Shown in pieces: positions 1 through 10,407 of a stretch of DNA of 64,000 nt. The stretch covers positions 1 through 64,000 of the forward strand of contig JAUTDP010000001.1 in assembly GCA_033439795.1 (NCBI GenBank). The letters run 5' to 3'. The stretch comes from Sordaria brevicollis (taxonomy: Eukaryota; Ascomycota; Sordariomycetes; Sordariales; Sordariaceae). The notes under the pieces were generated by a model. It made no database searches and was not told the DNA's origin. It saw only the letters and a program-made list of their open reading frames with translations. A program made the position numbers and the translations under genes. The stretch's first letter is position 1, and the number at the start of each line of letters is the position of its first letter.

Positions 1-210
1 GCGCTTTCCCGGGTTTCGATTACGAAGAGGGTAATAGGCCGTACCTTCCTTCTAAAAATCCTTTAAACGACTATAAAATATATAGGAGTTTAGGAAGGTA
101 CGAACGGGTTTGGGGGTTAGGGCTATTTAAAGCGCGGGAAGGTTAGGAAGGTCGAGAAGGAATAGCTTTTATAGCGTTAATAGTAAGAATTTAAAAATTT
201 ATAAAGGTTA

Positions 211-220
211 GTCGGCCGAC
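211..220. other. GC-rich palindrome downstream of 28S, unit 1
   Basis: GTCGGCCGAC is a perfect 10-bp palindrome. It lies at a site equivalent to about 370 bases after the 28S 3' end and is followed by a second small GC-rich inverted repeat (CCGG-TTA type). The same element is longer in units 2, 4, 5 and 7. Its CpG-rich content offers few CpA/TpG targets, which may be why it survived. Its role is unknown; a 3' ETS processing stem or a protein-binding site is possible. Confidence 0.5.
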
Positions 221-772
221 CGACTAATAGTCCGGTTATAGGAAGTAATAACAACCGAATAGGCGAAAGAATTAAAGCGAGTAATTTTCTTTTTAGGAAA
301 GTATATTTATATTAACCGGGGTATAAAATAGGTAAGAGCGACTAAAATATATAAAATAGTATAAATATAAAAAGGGTAACCCTAACTTAATATATATAAA
401 AGGTAAATAAAAGCGTTCGAGCGTTAATATTTTTTATATAGGGTTATTATAACGGGTGGGGTTTTATATATAGGGGTTTAACGGGCGTATATACGTTGTA
501 TAAAGGTACGTATAATATTTTTTTTCAATTATATATTATTAATTTGAAGAGGGTAAGTAATAAATCCGATGAGTAAAAGCGGGTTGATTTCTTACGGGAA
601 AAGTAGTATTAGAATAAATTAGAAAGGAGGATAATAATTAATATATATATATAAAGCTATATTATAAGGCCGGGTATTTTTTTATTTCTTCTAAGTAGGT
701 TAGGAGGTTTTTTTTAATAATTCATTTAGGATGGGAATAGGTTTTAAAGGGGGGGAGAAAATTTTCTACAAC

Positions 773-1104
773 GTTTTTCCCCGGCTTTATTTTTTCAATT
801 TTTTAATTTATTTTCCCCGCTTCTTTTATTATTACTATTATTAAATTTTTCTTTTTTTTTTTCGAGATTTTTATTTTATAATTATAATTAATACCCTTTT
901 CCTACTACCTCTATTACAACTTTTTATTTTTATTATTAATTCTTTTTCTTTTTTATATAAATATATCTTTCCGTTTTCTTCTTTCCTTCCCCTATTTCTT
1001 TTTTTTTTTTTTTTTTTTTTTTTTCCTTTTTTAAATTAATTTAAAAATTTTTTTTCTTTATTTTTTTTTTTTTCATTTTTTTTTTCTTTTTTCTTTTTTT
1101 CTCC
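773..1104 (+). repeat. Oligopyrimidine block, unit 1 IGS
   Basis: Nearly uninterrupted C/T on the + strand, ending in CTCC just before a GGGGG run. It includes a T run of 26 at 999-1024. Several CpA sites are kept (for example in TTTCATTT and TTTTCAATT), unlike the rest of the unit. T-rich tracts downstream of 28S are known in other fungi as Pol I termination or fork-barrier regions; that function is only a suggestion here. Confidence 0.75.
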
Positions 1105-1332
1105 GGGGGCCGAATGAAAAAAGTAGTATTCGTCGTTATATAATTAAAGGGTATATAATTAAAAGAATTGTAAAGAGGGAATTATAATTATAAAGAGAAG
1201 AAGAAAAAGAAATTAAAGAAAAAGGTGAAAGTAAAAGAAGATAAGGGAAGATAAAGATAGGGGAAGATAAAAATAGGGGGGAGGGGGATATTTATATTAA
1301 ATAAGAATTTTCCTTTATATAAATAGATATAA
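1105..1332 (+). other. Purine-rich spacer segment, unit 1
   Basis: A/G-rich stretch directly after the pyrimidine block, with repeats of the GGGGAAGATAAA kind. No gene or RNA is visible. Unit 2 keeps GATGGGGG where this copy has GATAGGGG, which shows the direction of mutation. Confidence 0.6.
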
Positions 1333-1999
1333 ATAGTTCGATAGGTGCGTTAGAATATAAAGGTAATTCGAAAGGTACGTTATATATATATAAAAGTAAT
1401 TAAATAAATATAGTAGAATATAAAAATAGTTTAAGAAGTACGTTATATATACGGGGGTAATTCGGTGGGTACGTTATATATACGGGGGTAATTCGGTAGG
1501 TACGTTAAAATATAAAAGTAATTTAATAAGTACGTTATATATATAGAAGTAATTCGATAGGCGTATTACGTATACGAAGGTAATTCGATAAGTACGTAGC
1601 GTATACGAAAGTAATTCGATAAGTGCGTAGCGTATACGAAGGTAATTCGATAGGTACGTAACGTATACGAAAGTAGTTCGATAGGTGCGTTGCGTATACG
1701 GAGGTAGTTCGATAAGTACGTTGCGTATACGGAGGTAATTCGATAAGTATATTATATATTATATATATATATATATGTAAGTAATTGGGTAGGGGCGTTG
1801 TGTATACGGAGCTAATTTATTGGGCGCGTTATATATACGGAGGTAATTCGGTAAGCGTATTAAATATGCGGAGGTAGTTCGATAGGCGCGTTAAATATCC
1901 GGCGGTAATTGAATAAATAGGTTTAAATAATTTTAAGGAGTTCGATAGGTATATTATATATACGTAAGTAATGTAATAAGTGCGTTGCGTATACGGTAG
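1333..1999 (+). repeat. 31-bp IGS subrepeat array, unit 1 (14 regular copies plus degenerate ones)
   Basis: Copies begin at 1333, 1363, 1396, 1427, 1457, 1488, 1518, 1549, 1580, 1611, 1642, 1673, 1704 and 1735. Spacing is mostly 31 bp and the core reads GGTAATTCGATAAGTACGT. A TA microsatellite follows at about 1748-1776, then more divergent copies at 1781, 1811, 1843, 1874 and 1905. IGS subrepeats in other eukaryotes often act as Pol I enhancers; that is not shown here. Confidence 0.88.
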
Positions 2000-2740
2000 G
2001 GCAAATATATTATATATATAGGGCAAGTATATTATATATACGGCTAAGTAAATATAATATATATATATATATATATAATATAGTAATTAGATTATATATA
2101 TAATTAGGTAAGTATATTATATATATAATTAGCCGAGTGTATTATATATACAGGGTAAGTATATTATATATGCGGTTGGGTAAATATAATATAAATATAT
2201 AGTAAAGTAATTATAGTATATATACGGTTAGGCAAATATATTATATATATAATTAACCGAGTACGTTATATATATAAAGTAAATATATTACATATATAGG
2301 GTAAATATATTATATATACGGCTGGGTTAATATTATATATATATAATAAAGTAATTATATTATATTTACGAATAGGAGAGTATATTATATATATATATAT
2401 AATTAATCAAATATATTGTATATATAAGGTAGGTACATTATATATATAGGGTAAGTATATTATATTTACGGCTAAATTAGTATTATATATATATAATAAA
2501 ATTATTATATTATATATACGGGTAGGGGAGTGTAGTATATATATATATATATATAATTAATTAAATATATTGCATATATAGGGCAAATACGTTATATATA
2601 CGGCTAAGTAAATATATTATATATATAATTAAGTAAATATATTATATATACGGTTAAGTAAATATATTTTATATATAATTCGGTACGTATATTATATATA
2701 CGTAAGTAGTTCGGTATATGCGTTTAACGTATATAAAGGG
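2000..2740 (+). repeat. TA-rich IGS array with higher-order period, unit 1
   Basis: Short TA-rich motifs such as AAATATATTATATATATAGGG recur many times. A CGGCTAAGTAAATAT-like marker appears at 2041, 2173, 2319, 2469 and 2601, giving a higher-order period of 132-150 bp. Much of the TA content is probably secondary, made by RIP from TGCA/TGTA-like ancestors. Residual TGCATTGTATATGC forms in other units support this. Confidence 0.8.
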
Positions 2741-3220
2741 TATAGATATAAAGTAAATAATATATATAGGTATAATTAATATAGTAGGTTAAGTAATATT
2801 AAAATATTAAAAATAAGTATATTATAACCGAAAGGAAAGGAAATAAGAATAAAAAAAGAAATATATATTAAGGGTTAATATTTTTAGAGCGTTAAAGTAG
2901 GTAGGAATAACCCCGGTAAGTAAAGAAGGTACGACCGATTTTAGGGAAGAAAGTGTAACCGGGGGGAAATATAAATATAAAGGAAATAAAACGAAATGTA
3001 AAAGGGTAATATTTACCGAGTATAGGGTAGGTAAAAGCGATTTGGGTAAATAAAGAAGGAGCGACCGACCCCCCGACAGGAAGGTATAACCGAATATAAA
3101 TAAAATTTTTAAGTAGGCGCAACCCAATTGGGTAGTTAAATAGCCGTAAATTAATTTTTAAAAAATCTAATACTAAGGAATTTCGCGGGATTTAGGAAAT
3201 CGTAATTTAAATTATCGGGT

Positions 3221-3254
3221 TATACCTTCCTTAAACCGATTGTCGGAAGGTATA
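3221..3254 (+). promoter_or_regulatory. Inverted repeat with TATA-like string about 600 bp upstream of 18S, unit 1
   Basis: TATACCTTCC and GGAAGGTATA form perfect 10-bp arms around a 14-base loop. The right arm runs into GTATATAAAAAAG. The GTATATAA string is present in all seven units and is never seen with a CpA or TpG in it. So it is either an original TATA-like element or a fully saturated RIP site. It is a candidate Pol I promoter element only. Confidence 0.3.
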
Positions 3255-3287
3255 TAAAAAAGAACGAAGGAGAAAAACGGGAAGGAG

Positions 3288-3309
3288 CAAGCGGTTAAAA
3301 AACCGTTTG
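3288..3309 (+). other. Hairpin in presumed 5' ETS, unit 1
   Basis: CAAGCGGTT and AACCGTTTG pair over nine positions (one G-U) around an AAAA loop. Unit 7 has CGAGCGGT/ACCGTTCG at the same place. Flanking GGGAAGG and CCCTCCC could extend the structure. A pre-rRNA stem is plausible if this region was once transcribed. Confidence 0.4.
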
Positions 3310-3848
3310 GTCGTTTTTACCCTCCCGGCTCTTTTTTACGGTAACCTATAAAAGAAATTAACGTTTTAATAAATAGAATATTATTAATACGTAATTCCCT
3401 ATAATTTGCCGGGAATTAATATTAATAATATAAATTACTTTAATATCGTTCCCGTATAGGTTTTTATTTTTATCGGACGATATTTAAGAAAATTTTATAG
3501 GCGTTAGGGAATACCCTATAAATACCGAAGGGTAAATTTTATAAATAATTAGCCGATAATTAAATTTATTTATAAGCCGCTAAGGGTACCGGTTAATTAA
3601 AGAAGCCTTCGGGCCGAATTTTTTATATTAAGCCTCCTTTTAGGGCGTATAAGCGGTATACGGGAAACGCTTTATATTCTCTTATTTTCCTACCGATTAC
3701 GCTCTAAGGAATTTAAGAAAGGAAAGTAAATATATATTTCGAAGTAAGAATAGTCCTACCGATCGAACTTCGGACCGCCTATTTTCGTAATTTTGTAAAT
3801 TCTTCCGTTCGTTCGCAAACGGTTGGCCTTTCTAAACGTACGATAATT

Positions 3849-5641
3849 ATTTAATTGATTTTATTAATAATTATATATTTATTTTAAAGATTAAATTATA
3901 TATATTTAAATTTAAGCAATTAAACCGCAAAATTACGAATAGTTTATTAAATTAATTATTATTTATTTAATAATACTTTATTATATAAATAACCGTAGTA
4001 ATTTTAGAGCTAATATATATTAAAAATCCCGACTTCGGAAGGGATATATTTATTAAATTAAAAATTAATACCCTTCGGGGCTTCCTAGTAATTTATAATA
4101 ATTTTTCGAATCGTACGGCTTTACGCCGGCGATAATTTATTTAAATTTCTACCTTATTAATTTTCGACGGCTAAGTTTTGGCTAATTATAATAATAACGG
4201 GTAACGGAGGGTTAGGGTTCGACCCCGGAGAAGGAGTTTAAAAAACGGCTATTATATTTAAAGAAATAATAGGCGTATAAATTACCCAATCCCGATACAG
4301 GGAAGTAATAATAATAAATATTAATATAAGGCTTTTTTAAATCTTATAATTAAATAAATATAATTTAAATCCTTTAATAAAGAATAATTAGAAGGTAAAT
4401 TTAGTACTAGCAACCGCGGTAATTTTAATTCTAATAGCGTATATTAAAATTATTAAGGTTAAAAAGCTCGTAATTAAATTTTGGGCCTAATTAGTCGGTC
4501 CGCCTCATTATATATACTAATTCGGTTAAACCTTTCCTTTTAGAGAACCGTATCCCCTTTATTAAGGGTGTCGGGGAATTAAGATTTTTATTATAAATAA
4601 ATTAAATCGTTTAAAGAAAGCTTATATTTAAATATATTAGTATAAAATAATAGAATAAGACGTATAATTCTATTTTATTAATTTCTAAGACCGCTATAAT
4701 AATTAATAGGGATAGTCGGGGGTATTAGTATTTAATTATTAGAAGTGAAATTCTTAGATTTATTAAAAATTAATTACTACGAAAGTATTTACTAAGGATA
4801 TTTTCATTAATTAGGAACGAAAGTTAGGGGATCGAAGACGATTAAATACTATTATAATTTTAATTATAAATTATACCGATTAGAAATTAGATAATATTAT
4901 TTTTTAATTCGTTCGGCATTTTATAATAAATTAAAATTTTTGGGCTCTTAGGGGAATATAGTCGTAAAGTTAAAATTTAAAAAAATTAACGGAAAGGCAC
5001 TACTAGGGGTAGAATTTACGGCTTAATTTAATTCAATATAGGGAAATTCACTAAGTCTAAATACAATAAGAATTAATAGATTAAAAGCTCTTTTTTAATT
5101 TCGTAAGTAGTAGTATATAGTTATTTTTAATTAATAGAGTAATTTATTTATTTAATTATAATAACGAATGAAATTTTAACTTATTAAATAGCCTATATTA
5201 TTTTAGTAATACGTTAATTTTTTAAAAGGATTATCGGTTTAAACTAATAGAAATTTAAAGTAATAATAAATTTATAATACCCTTAAATATTTTAGGCCGT
5301 ACGCGCGCTATATTAATATAGTTAGTAAATATTCCCTTAATTAAAAGGTCCGGGTAATTTTATTAAATTATATTATATTAGGGATAGAGTATTATAATTA
5401 TTACTCTTTAATAAAGAATCCCTAATAAGCGTAAATTATCAATTTGCGTTAATTACGTCCCTACCTTTTATATATACCGCTTATCGCTATTACCGATTAA
5501 ATAATTTAGTAAGGTTTTTAAACTAATTTAGGGAAGTCGGCAACGATTACCCAAGGCCGGAAAACTATCCAAACTCGGTTATTTAAAAGAAGTAAAAATC
5601 GTAATAAAATCTCCATTAGTAAATTAGTAGAGGGATTATTA
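3849..5641 (+). pseudogene. 18S rRNA pseudogene, unit 1 (RIP-degraded)
   Basis: Small-subunit rRNA copy. The start is set by ATTTAATTGATT, the mutated form of ACCTGGTTGATT; the end is set by GGATTATTA, from GGATCATTA. Length is 1793, near the usual 1.8 kb for fungi, with no intron. The 530 loop (4404-4422) reads GTACTAGCAACCGCGGTAA, having lost two conserved sites. The decoding-site strand near 5471 reads TATATACCGCTTATCGC, so ACACACCGCCCGTCGC is destroyed. It is two bases shorter than the other copies because of single-base losses near 4265 and 4351. It cannot give a working ribosome. Confidence 0.93.
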
Positions 5642-5830
5642 TAAAATTATAAAATTCTTATAAATTATCGCGAATTTTACCTATATAATTACTTCGGCGC
5701 TAGCGGTCCGGAAGGTCTTTAGGCCCCCGGACCTTCGGGTCTCCCGTTCGTAAAAGGCTACCCGCCGGAATACCGAAACCAAATTTTTAATATTTTTATA
5801 TCTCTTTAAGTAAATTTTTAAATAAATTAA
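5642..5830 (+). other. ITS1, unit 1
   Basis: 189-bp spacer between 18S and 5.8S. A GC-rich stem survives: GGTCCGG (5705-5711) pairs with CCGGACC (5727-5733). The remnants CGCGAAT, CGGCGCTAGCGGTCCGG, CCCGCCGGAAT and the AT-rich 3' end resemble Neurospora/Sordaria ITS1 as I remember it. This is the best clue to the organism. This copy keeps more of the ancestral bases than the others. Confidence 0.85.
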
Positions 5831-5988
5831 AATTTTTAATAACGGATCTCTTAATTCTAATATCGATAAAGAATATAACGAAATGCAATAAATAATATAA
5901 ATTATAAAATTTAATAAATTATCGAATTTTTAAATATATATTACGCTCGCTAATATTTTAATGAATATACCTATTCGAACGTTATTTT
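5831..5988 (+). pseudogene. 5.8S rRNA pseudogene, unit 1
   Basis: Starts at AATTTTTAATAACGGATCTC (from AACTTTCAACAACGGATCTC) and ends after TTCGAACGTTATTT, giving about 158 nt, the usual fungal size. The conserved CGATGAAGAACGCAGCGAAA has become CGATAAAGAATATAACGAAA. End points are set by homology, to within one or two bases. Confidence 0.92.
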
Positions 5989-6139
5989 AACCATTAAACT
6001 CTATTTACGTTAAAGATTTATAATTGCCTACGGTCCTTTAAAAATAATAGCGGGTTCGTTAATTATATTGAGCGTAATAATTCTATATTGTTATAATTGT
6101 ATAGCGGGTTTTTATTATAAAACCCCCAATTTCTAAAAT
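5989..6139 (+). other. ITS2, unit 1
   Basis: 151-bp spacer between 5.8S and 28S. Remnants such as TTAAAAATAATAGCGGGTTCG and GCGGGTTTTTATTATAAAACCCCC are recognisable as Sordariales-like ITS2. Its length is identical in all seven units. Confidence 0.83.
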
Positions 6140-9100
6140 TGACTTCGGATTAAATAGGAATACCCGTTGAATTTAAATATATTAATAAACGGAGGAAAAA
6201 AAATTAATAGGGATTACCTTAATAACGGCGAATAAAGCGGTAATAATTCAAATTTAAAATTTGGCTTCGGCTTGAATTATAATTTATAAAGGAAATTTTT
6301 AATAAAACACCTTCTAAATCCCTTAGAATAAAGCGCTATAAAAGGTAAAAACCCCGTATAATTAGATACTAATTTAATATAAAGCTCCTTCGACGAATCG
6401 AATAATTTAGGAATATTATTCAAAATAGGAGGTAAATTTCTTCTAAAACTAAATACCGGCTAAAGATTAATAGCGTATAAATAAAATAATCGAAAGATAA
6501 AAAGTATTTTAAAAAGAAGGTTAAATAATACGTAAAATTATTAAAAAAGAAGTATTTATAATTAAATTTGCGCCGTTCCGATTATTTGGTATTCTTACTA
6601 GTATATTTAGGGCGGTTTAAACTAATATCGGTTTTAGTAAGGGGATAAAAATTTAAGGAATATAATTCCTCTAAGAATATTATAACCCCGGACGTAATAC
6701 CTTCGTCGAGATTAAAATTCGCGTATTTATAAGGATATTAGTATAATAATTATTAATAACCCGTTTTAAAATACGGATTAAAGAATTAAGGTTTTACGCG
6801 AGTATTTGGGTATAAAACCCGTATGCGTAATAAAAGTAAACGTAGGTAAGAATTTCGGCGTATTATCGACCGATTTTAATATATTTAGATAAATTTAAAT
6901 AAAAGCATTAAGCTTTAAACCCGAAAGATAGTAAATTATATTTAGATAGGGTAAAATTAAAAGAAATTCTAATAAAAGCTTATAACGGTTTTAACGTATA
7001 AATTAATTATTAAATCTAAGTATAGAGGCGAAAAATTAATCGAATTATTTAATAGTTAATTACCGCCGAAATTTCCTTTAAAATAGTAGTATTATTCTTT
7101 AATTTTATAAAATAAAGCGAATAATTAGGGATTTGGGGGCGCTTTTTAACCTTTATTTATTTTTAAACTTTAAATATATAAAAAGCTCTTATTATTTAAT
7201 TGAACGTAAATATTCGAATATATTAATATTAATAAGCTATTTTTAGTAAATAGAATTAACGATACGGGATAAACCGAACGTGGGGTTAAAATACCGGAAT
7301 AAACGTTTATTAAATATTATAAAAAGCGTTAGTATATTTTAATAATAAAATAGTAGTTATAAAAGTCGGAATCCGCTAAGGATTATATAATAATTTATTT
7401 ACCGAATATATTAACCTTAAAAATAGATAGCATTTAAGCGTCCTACCTATACCCCGCCCTTAGGGTAAAAACGATATTCTAAAGAGTAGGCGGCCGTAGA
7501 GGTTAATAACGAAGCCTAAGGCGTAAGCCTAGGTCGAATAGCCTTTAATATAAATTTTAATAGTAATAGTAAATATTTTAATAAGAATTTAAAGGACCGA
7601 AGTAGGGAAAGGTTTTATATGAATAGCGGTTGGATATAGGTTAATCGATTCTAAATTATAGGGAAATTCTATTTTAAAAGGGTATTTATACCCTATATAG
7701 CGAAAGGGAAGCCGGTTAATATTCTGGCACTTAAATATAGGTTTTGCGCGGTAATGTAATTGAATATGGAAACGATAGCGGGGGCCCCGGGTAGAGTTCT
7801 CTTTTCTTCTTAACGGTTTATTACTTTAAAAATAATTTATTTAGAAATAAGGTTTAATAGTTAAAAAAGCCCGATATTTTTATTGGGTTTAATACGCTTT
7901 TAACGTCCCTTAAAAATCCGCGGGAGGGAATAATTCTTACGCTAAATCGTATTTATAACCGTAGTAAATCTCTAAAGTAAATAGCCTTTAATTAATAGAA
8001 TAATATAAATAAGGGAAGTCGGTAAAATAAATTTATAATTTCGGGAAAAAAATTAATTTTAAGGGTTAAATATATTAGGCTTTAGGTAGACGCCTTAGGA
8101 GTAAATCGCTATTAGTTGGGCAATTGGCCGGCGGCTTTTAATATCCGGGTATAAAAGCCCTTAGTAAATTTCGGCCGTCCGGCGTACGTTTAATAATTAA
8201 TTTAAAATTAATATAAATAGGGGGAATTTAATTATTTAATTAAAATATAGTATTACGATAGTTAAAAAGTAGTATTAACGTAATGTAATTTCTATTTAAT
8301 ATTCTAAATATTAAAGTAAAGAAATTTAATTAAGTGCGGGTAAACGGCGGAAATAATTATAATTCTCTTAAAATAATTAAATACTTCGTTATTTAATTAA
8401 TAACGCGTATAAATAAATTAACGAAATTCTTACTATCCCTATTTATTATTTAGCGAAACTATAATTAAAGGAATAGGCTTAGTAGAATTAGTGGGGAAAG
8501 AAGACCCTATTAAATTTAATTTTAATTTAATATTATAAAAAGATATAGGAGGTATAGAATAAGTAGGAGTTTCGGCGCCGGTAAAATACTATTATTTTTA
8601 TTATTTTTTTATTTATTTAATTAAACGGGGTTGGATTTTCGTCCAATTTCTAATTTTAAAGTCCTTCGTAGGCCGACCCGGGTTGAAAATATTATTAAAT
8701 AGGGAATTTAGCTAAGGCAGTATATTTATTAAATTATAATATAAATATCCTAAGGGGGGTTTATAGAGAATAGAAATTTTTAATAGAATAAAAGGGTAAA
8801 AGTCCCCTTAATTTTAATTTTCAATATAAATACAAATTATAAAAATATAATTTATCGATCCTTTAGTCCTTCGAAATTTAAAATTAAAGGTATTAAAAAA
8901 ATTATTATAAGGATAATTAATTTATAGCGGTTAAACGTTTATAGCGACGTCGTTTTTTAATCTTTCGATATCGGCTCTTTTTATTATATTGAAGTAAAAT
9001 TTAGTAAACGTTAAATTATTTATTTATTAATAGGGAACGTAAATTAGGTTTAAATTGTTATAAAATAAATTAGTTTTACCCTATTAATAATTTTATTATA

Positions 9101-9474
9101 ATAGTAATTGAATTTAATACGAAAGGAACCGTTTATTTAAATAATTAGTTTTTATAATTATCCGACCGGGTAATATTGCGACGCTACTATTTATTAGATA
9201 ATAATTAAATACTTTTAAATTAAAATTTATATTAGAATGTAATAATATTTTTAGTACGTTATAGATGTATAAGAATAAGCTTTAGCCTCGTATTTTAATA
9301 AGCGATTCTTCCGTTGGCCTTAAAGTGGCTAGCGGTAATTCGCGTATTATAATTTTAATACGCATTAAATTAAATCTTTTATAAACGATTTAAATATACG
9401 AAAGGGTCCTATAAATAATAGAATAACCTTATTATTATAATTTATTAAGGGTAAACCCTCTTTCGCCTAAATTT
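6140..9474 (+). pseudogene. 28S rRNA pseudogene, unit 1 (RIP-degraded)
   Basis: Large-subunit rRNA copy of 3335 bp without introns. The start is TTGACTTCGGATTAAATAG, from TTGACCTCGGATCAGGTAG. The 3' end was placed by matching AATTTATTAAGGGTAAACCC to the last 36 bases of yeast 25S, so it is approximate. The sarcin-ricin loop at 9116-9130 reads AATACGAAAGGAACC instead of AGTACGAGAGGAACC, so the invariant GAGA is lost. The peptidyl-transferase-region string ATAGCGACGTCG survives at about 8940. Not functional. Confidence 0.93.
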
Positions 9475-9840
9475 CCTAATAGAAGGGTCCGCCTTATAAG
9501 CGGGTATTTATTAGGGGGTCCCTCCGAAATTTAGATTACTAGAACCCGAGAAGGCGAAAACGCTTTACCGGAAGGAAAGTATAAGGTAAGTGGGAAAGGA
9601 AGAGGGAAATTTCGAAGGATTTAATTAAATATAATCGTATTTTCTTAGGTTTTAATTATAAAGAGGGTAATAGGCTATACCTTCCTTCTAAGAATCTTTT
9701 AGGCGATTATAAAGTATATAAGAGTTTAGGAGAGTACGAATAGGTTTGGGGGTTAAGGTTACCTAAAGTATAAGAAGGTTAGGAAGGTCGAAAGGGAATG
9801 GTTTTACGGCGTTAGCGGTAGGAGTTTAAGAATTTACGAA

Positions 9841-9856
9841 GGTCGGTTGGCCGACC
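9841..9856. other. GC-rich hairpin downstream of 28S, unit 2
   Basis: GGTCGG and CCGACC flank TTGG. This is the counterpart of the palindrome in unit 1 and lies about 370 bases after the 28S end. It is followed by CCCGGTTACGGG, a second small stem. Confidence 0.5.
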
Positions 9857-10407
9857 GATTAATAGCCCGGTTACGGGAAGTAATAACGACCGGATAAGCG
9901 AAAGAATTAAGGCGAATAATTTTCTTTTTAGGAAGGTACGTTTGCGTTAGCCGGGGTATAGGGTAGGTAAGAGCGATTAAGGTATATAAAATAGTATAAG
10001 TATAAAAGGGGCAACCCTAATTTAATATATATAAAGGGTAGGTAAAAGCGTTTAAACGTTAATATTTTTTATATAAGGTTATTATAGCAGGTGGGGTTTT
10101 ATATATAAGGGGTTTAATAGGCGTATATACGTTGTATAAGAATATATATAATATTTTTTTTTAATTATATATTATTAGTTTGAAGAGGGTAGGTAATAAA
10201 TCCGATGAATAAAAGCGGGTTAATTTCTTATAGGAAAAATAGTATTAGAGTAAGTTAGAGAGGAGGATAATAATTAATATATATATATAAAACTATATTA
10301 TAAGGCTGGGTATTTTTTTATTTCTTTTGGGTAGGTTAGGAGGTTTTTTTAATAATTCGTTTGGGATGGGAATAGGTTTTAAGGGGGGGGAGAAAATTTT
10401 CTACAAC

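Larger units (their letters stand above)
1..3848 (+). repeat. IGS of unit 1 (5' end outside window)
   Basis: Intergenic spacer lacking only its first 155 or so bases compared with the other copies. Order: proximal segment 1-772; pyrimidine block 773-1104; purine-rich segment 1105-1332; 31-bp subrepeats 1333-1999; TA-rich array 2000-2740; unique promoter/5' ETS-like part 2741-3848. No gene is seen. Unit 1 has one more 31-bp subrepeat than units 2, 3, 4, 6 and 7, less two bases lost elsewhere in the segment. Short minus-strand open frames here start with TTG rather than ATG and are not credible genes. Confidence 0.9.
2741..3848 (+). promoter_or_regulatory. Unique IGS / probable Pol I promoter and 5' ETS region, unit 1
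   Basis: Single-copy part of the spacer next to 18S, with a constant distance to 18S in all units. It holds imperfect direct repeats of a GGAAGGTACGACCG-like motif (near 2927, 2950, 3052 and 3080), an inverted repeat at 3221-3254, a TATA-like string and a hairpin at 3288-3309. The position argues for promoter plus 5' external spacer, but the start site cannot be read from sequence alone. Confidence 0.45.

Noticed and set aside
1333..1770. Regularly spaced 31-bp repeats that might suggest a CRISPR array
   Set aside because: The repeats are directly adjacent with no unique spacers, and the setting is fungal rDNA IGS.
1829..2026. Minus-strand open frame of 65 codons in the 31-bp subrepeats
   Set aside because: Translated tandem repeat without conservation across units.
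2822..3127. Minus-strand open frames in the promoter-side IGS, recurring in units 1, 2, 5 and 6 (2892-3122, 12498-12728, 41376-41636, 50962-51192) with similar 76-86 residue products
   Set aside because: They recur only because the spacer itself is repeated. The similar frames begin with TTG rather than ATG, are interrupted in other units, and have a low-complexity F/Y/I-rich composition expected from TA-rich DNA.
4201..4230. TTAGGG-like strings suggesting telomeric repeats
   Set aside because: They are isolated and belong to the conserved 18S stretch GGAGGGTTAGGGTTCGACCC.
3849..9474. Group I introns or R1/R2-type retroelements in 18S or 28S
   Set aside because: Gene lengths equal the intron-less size in every copy and no interruption is seen.
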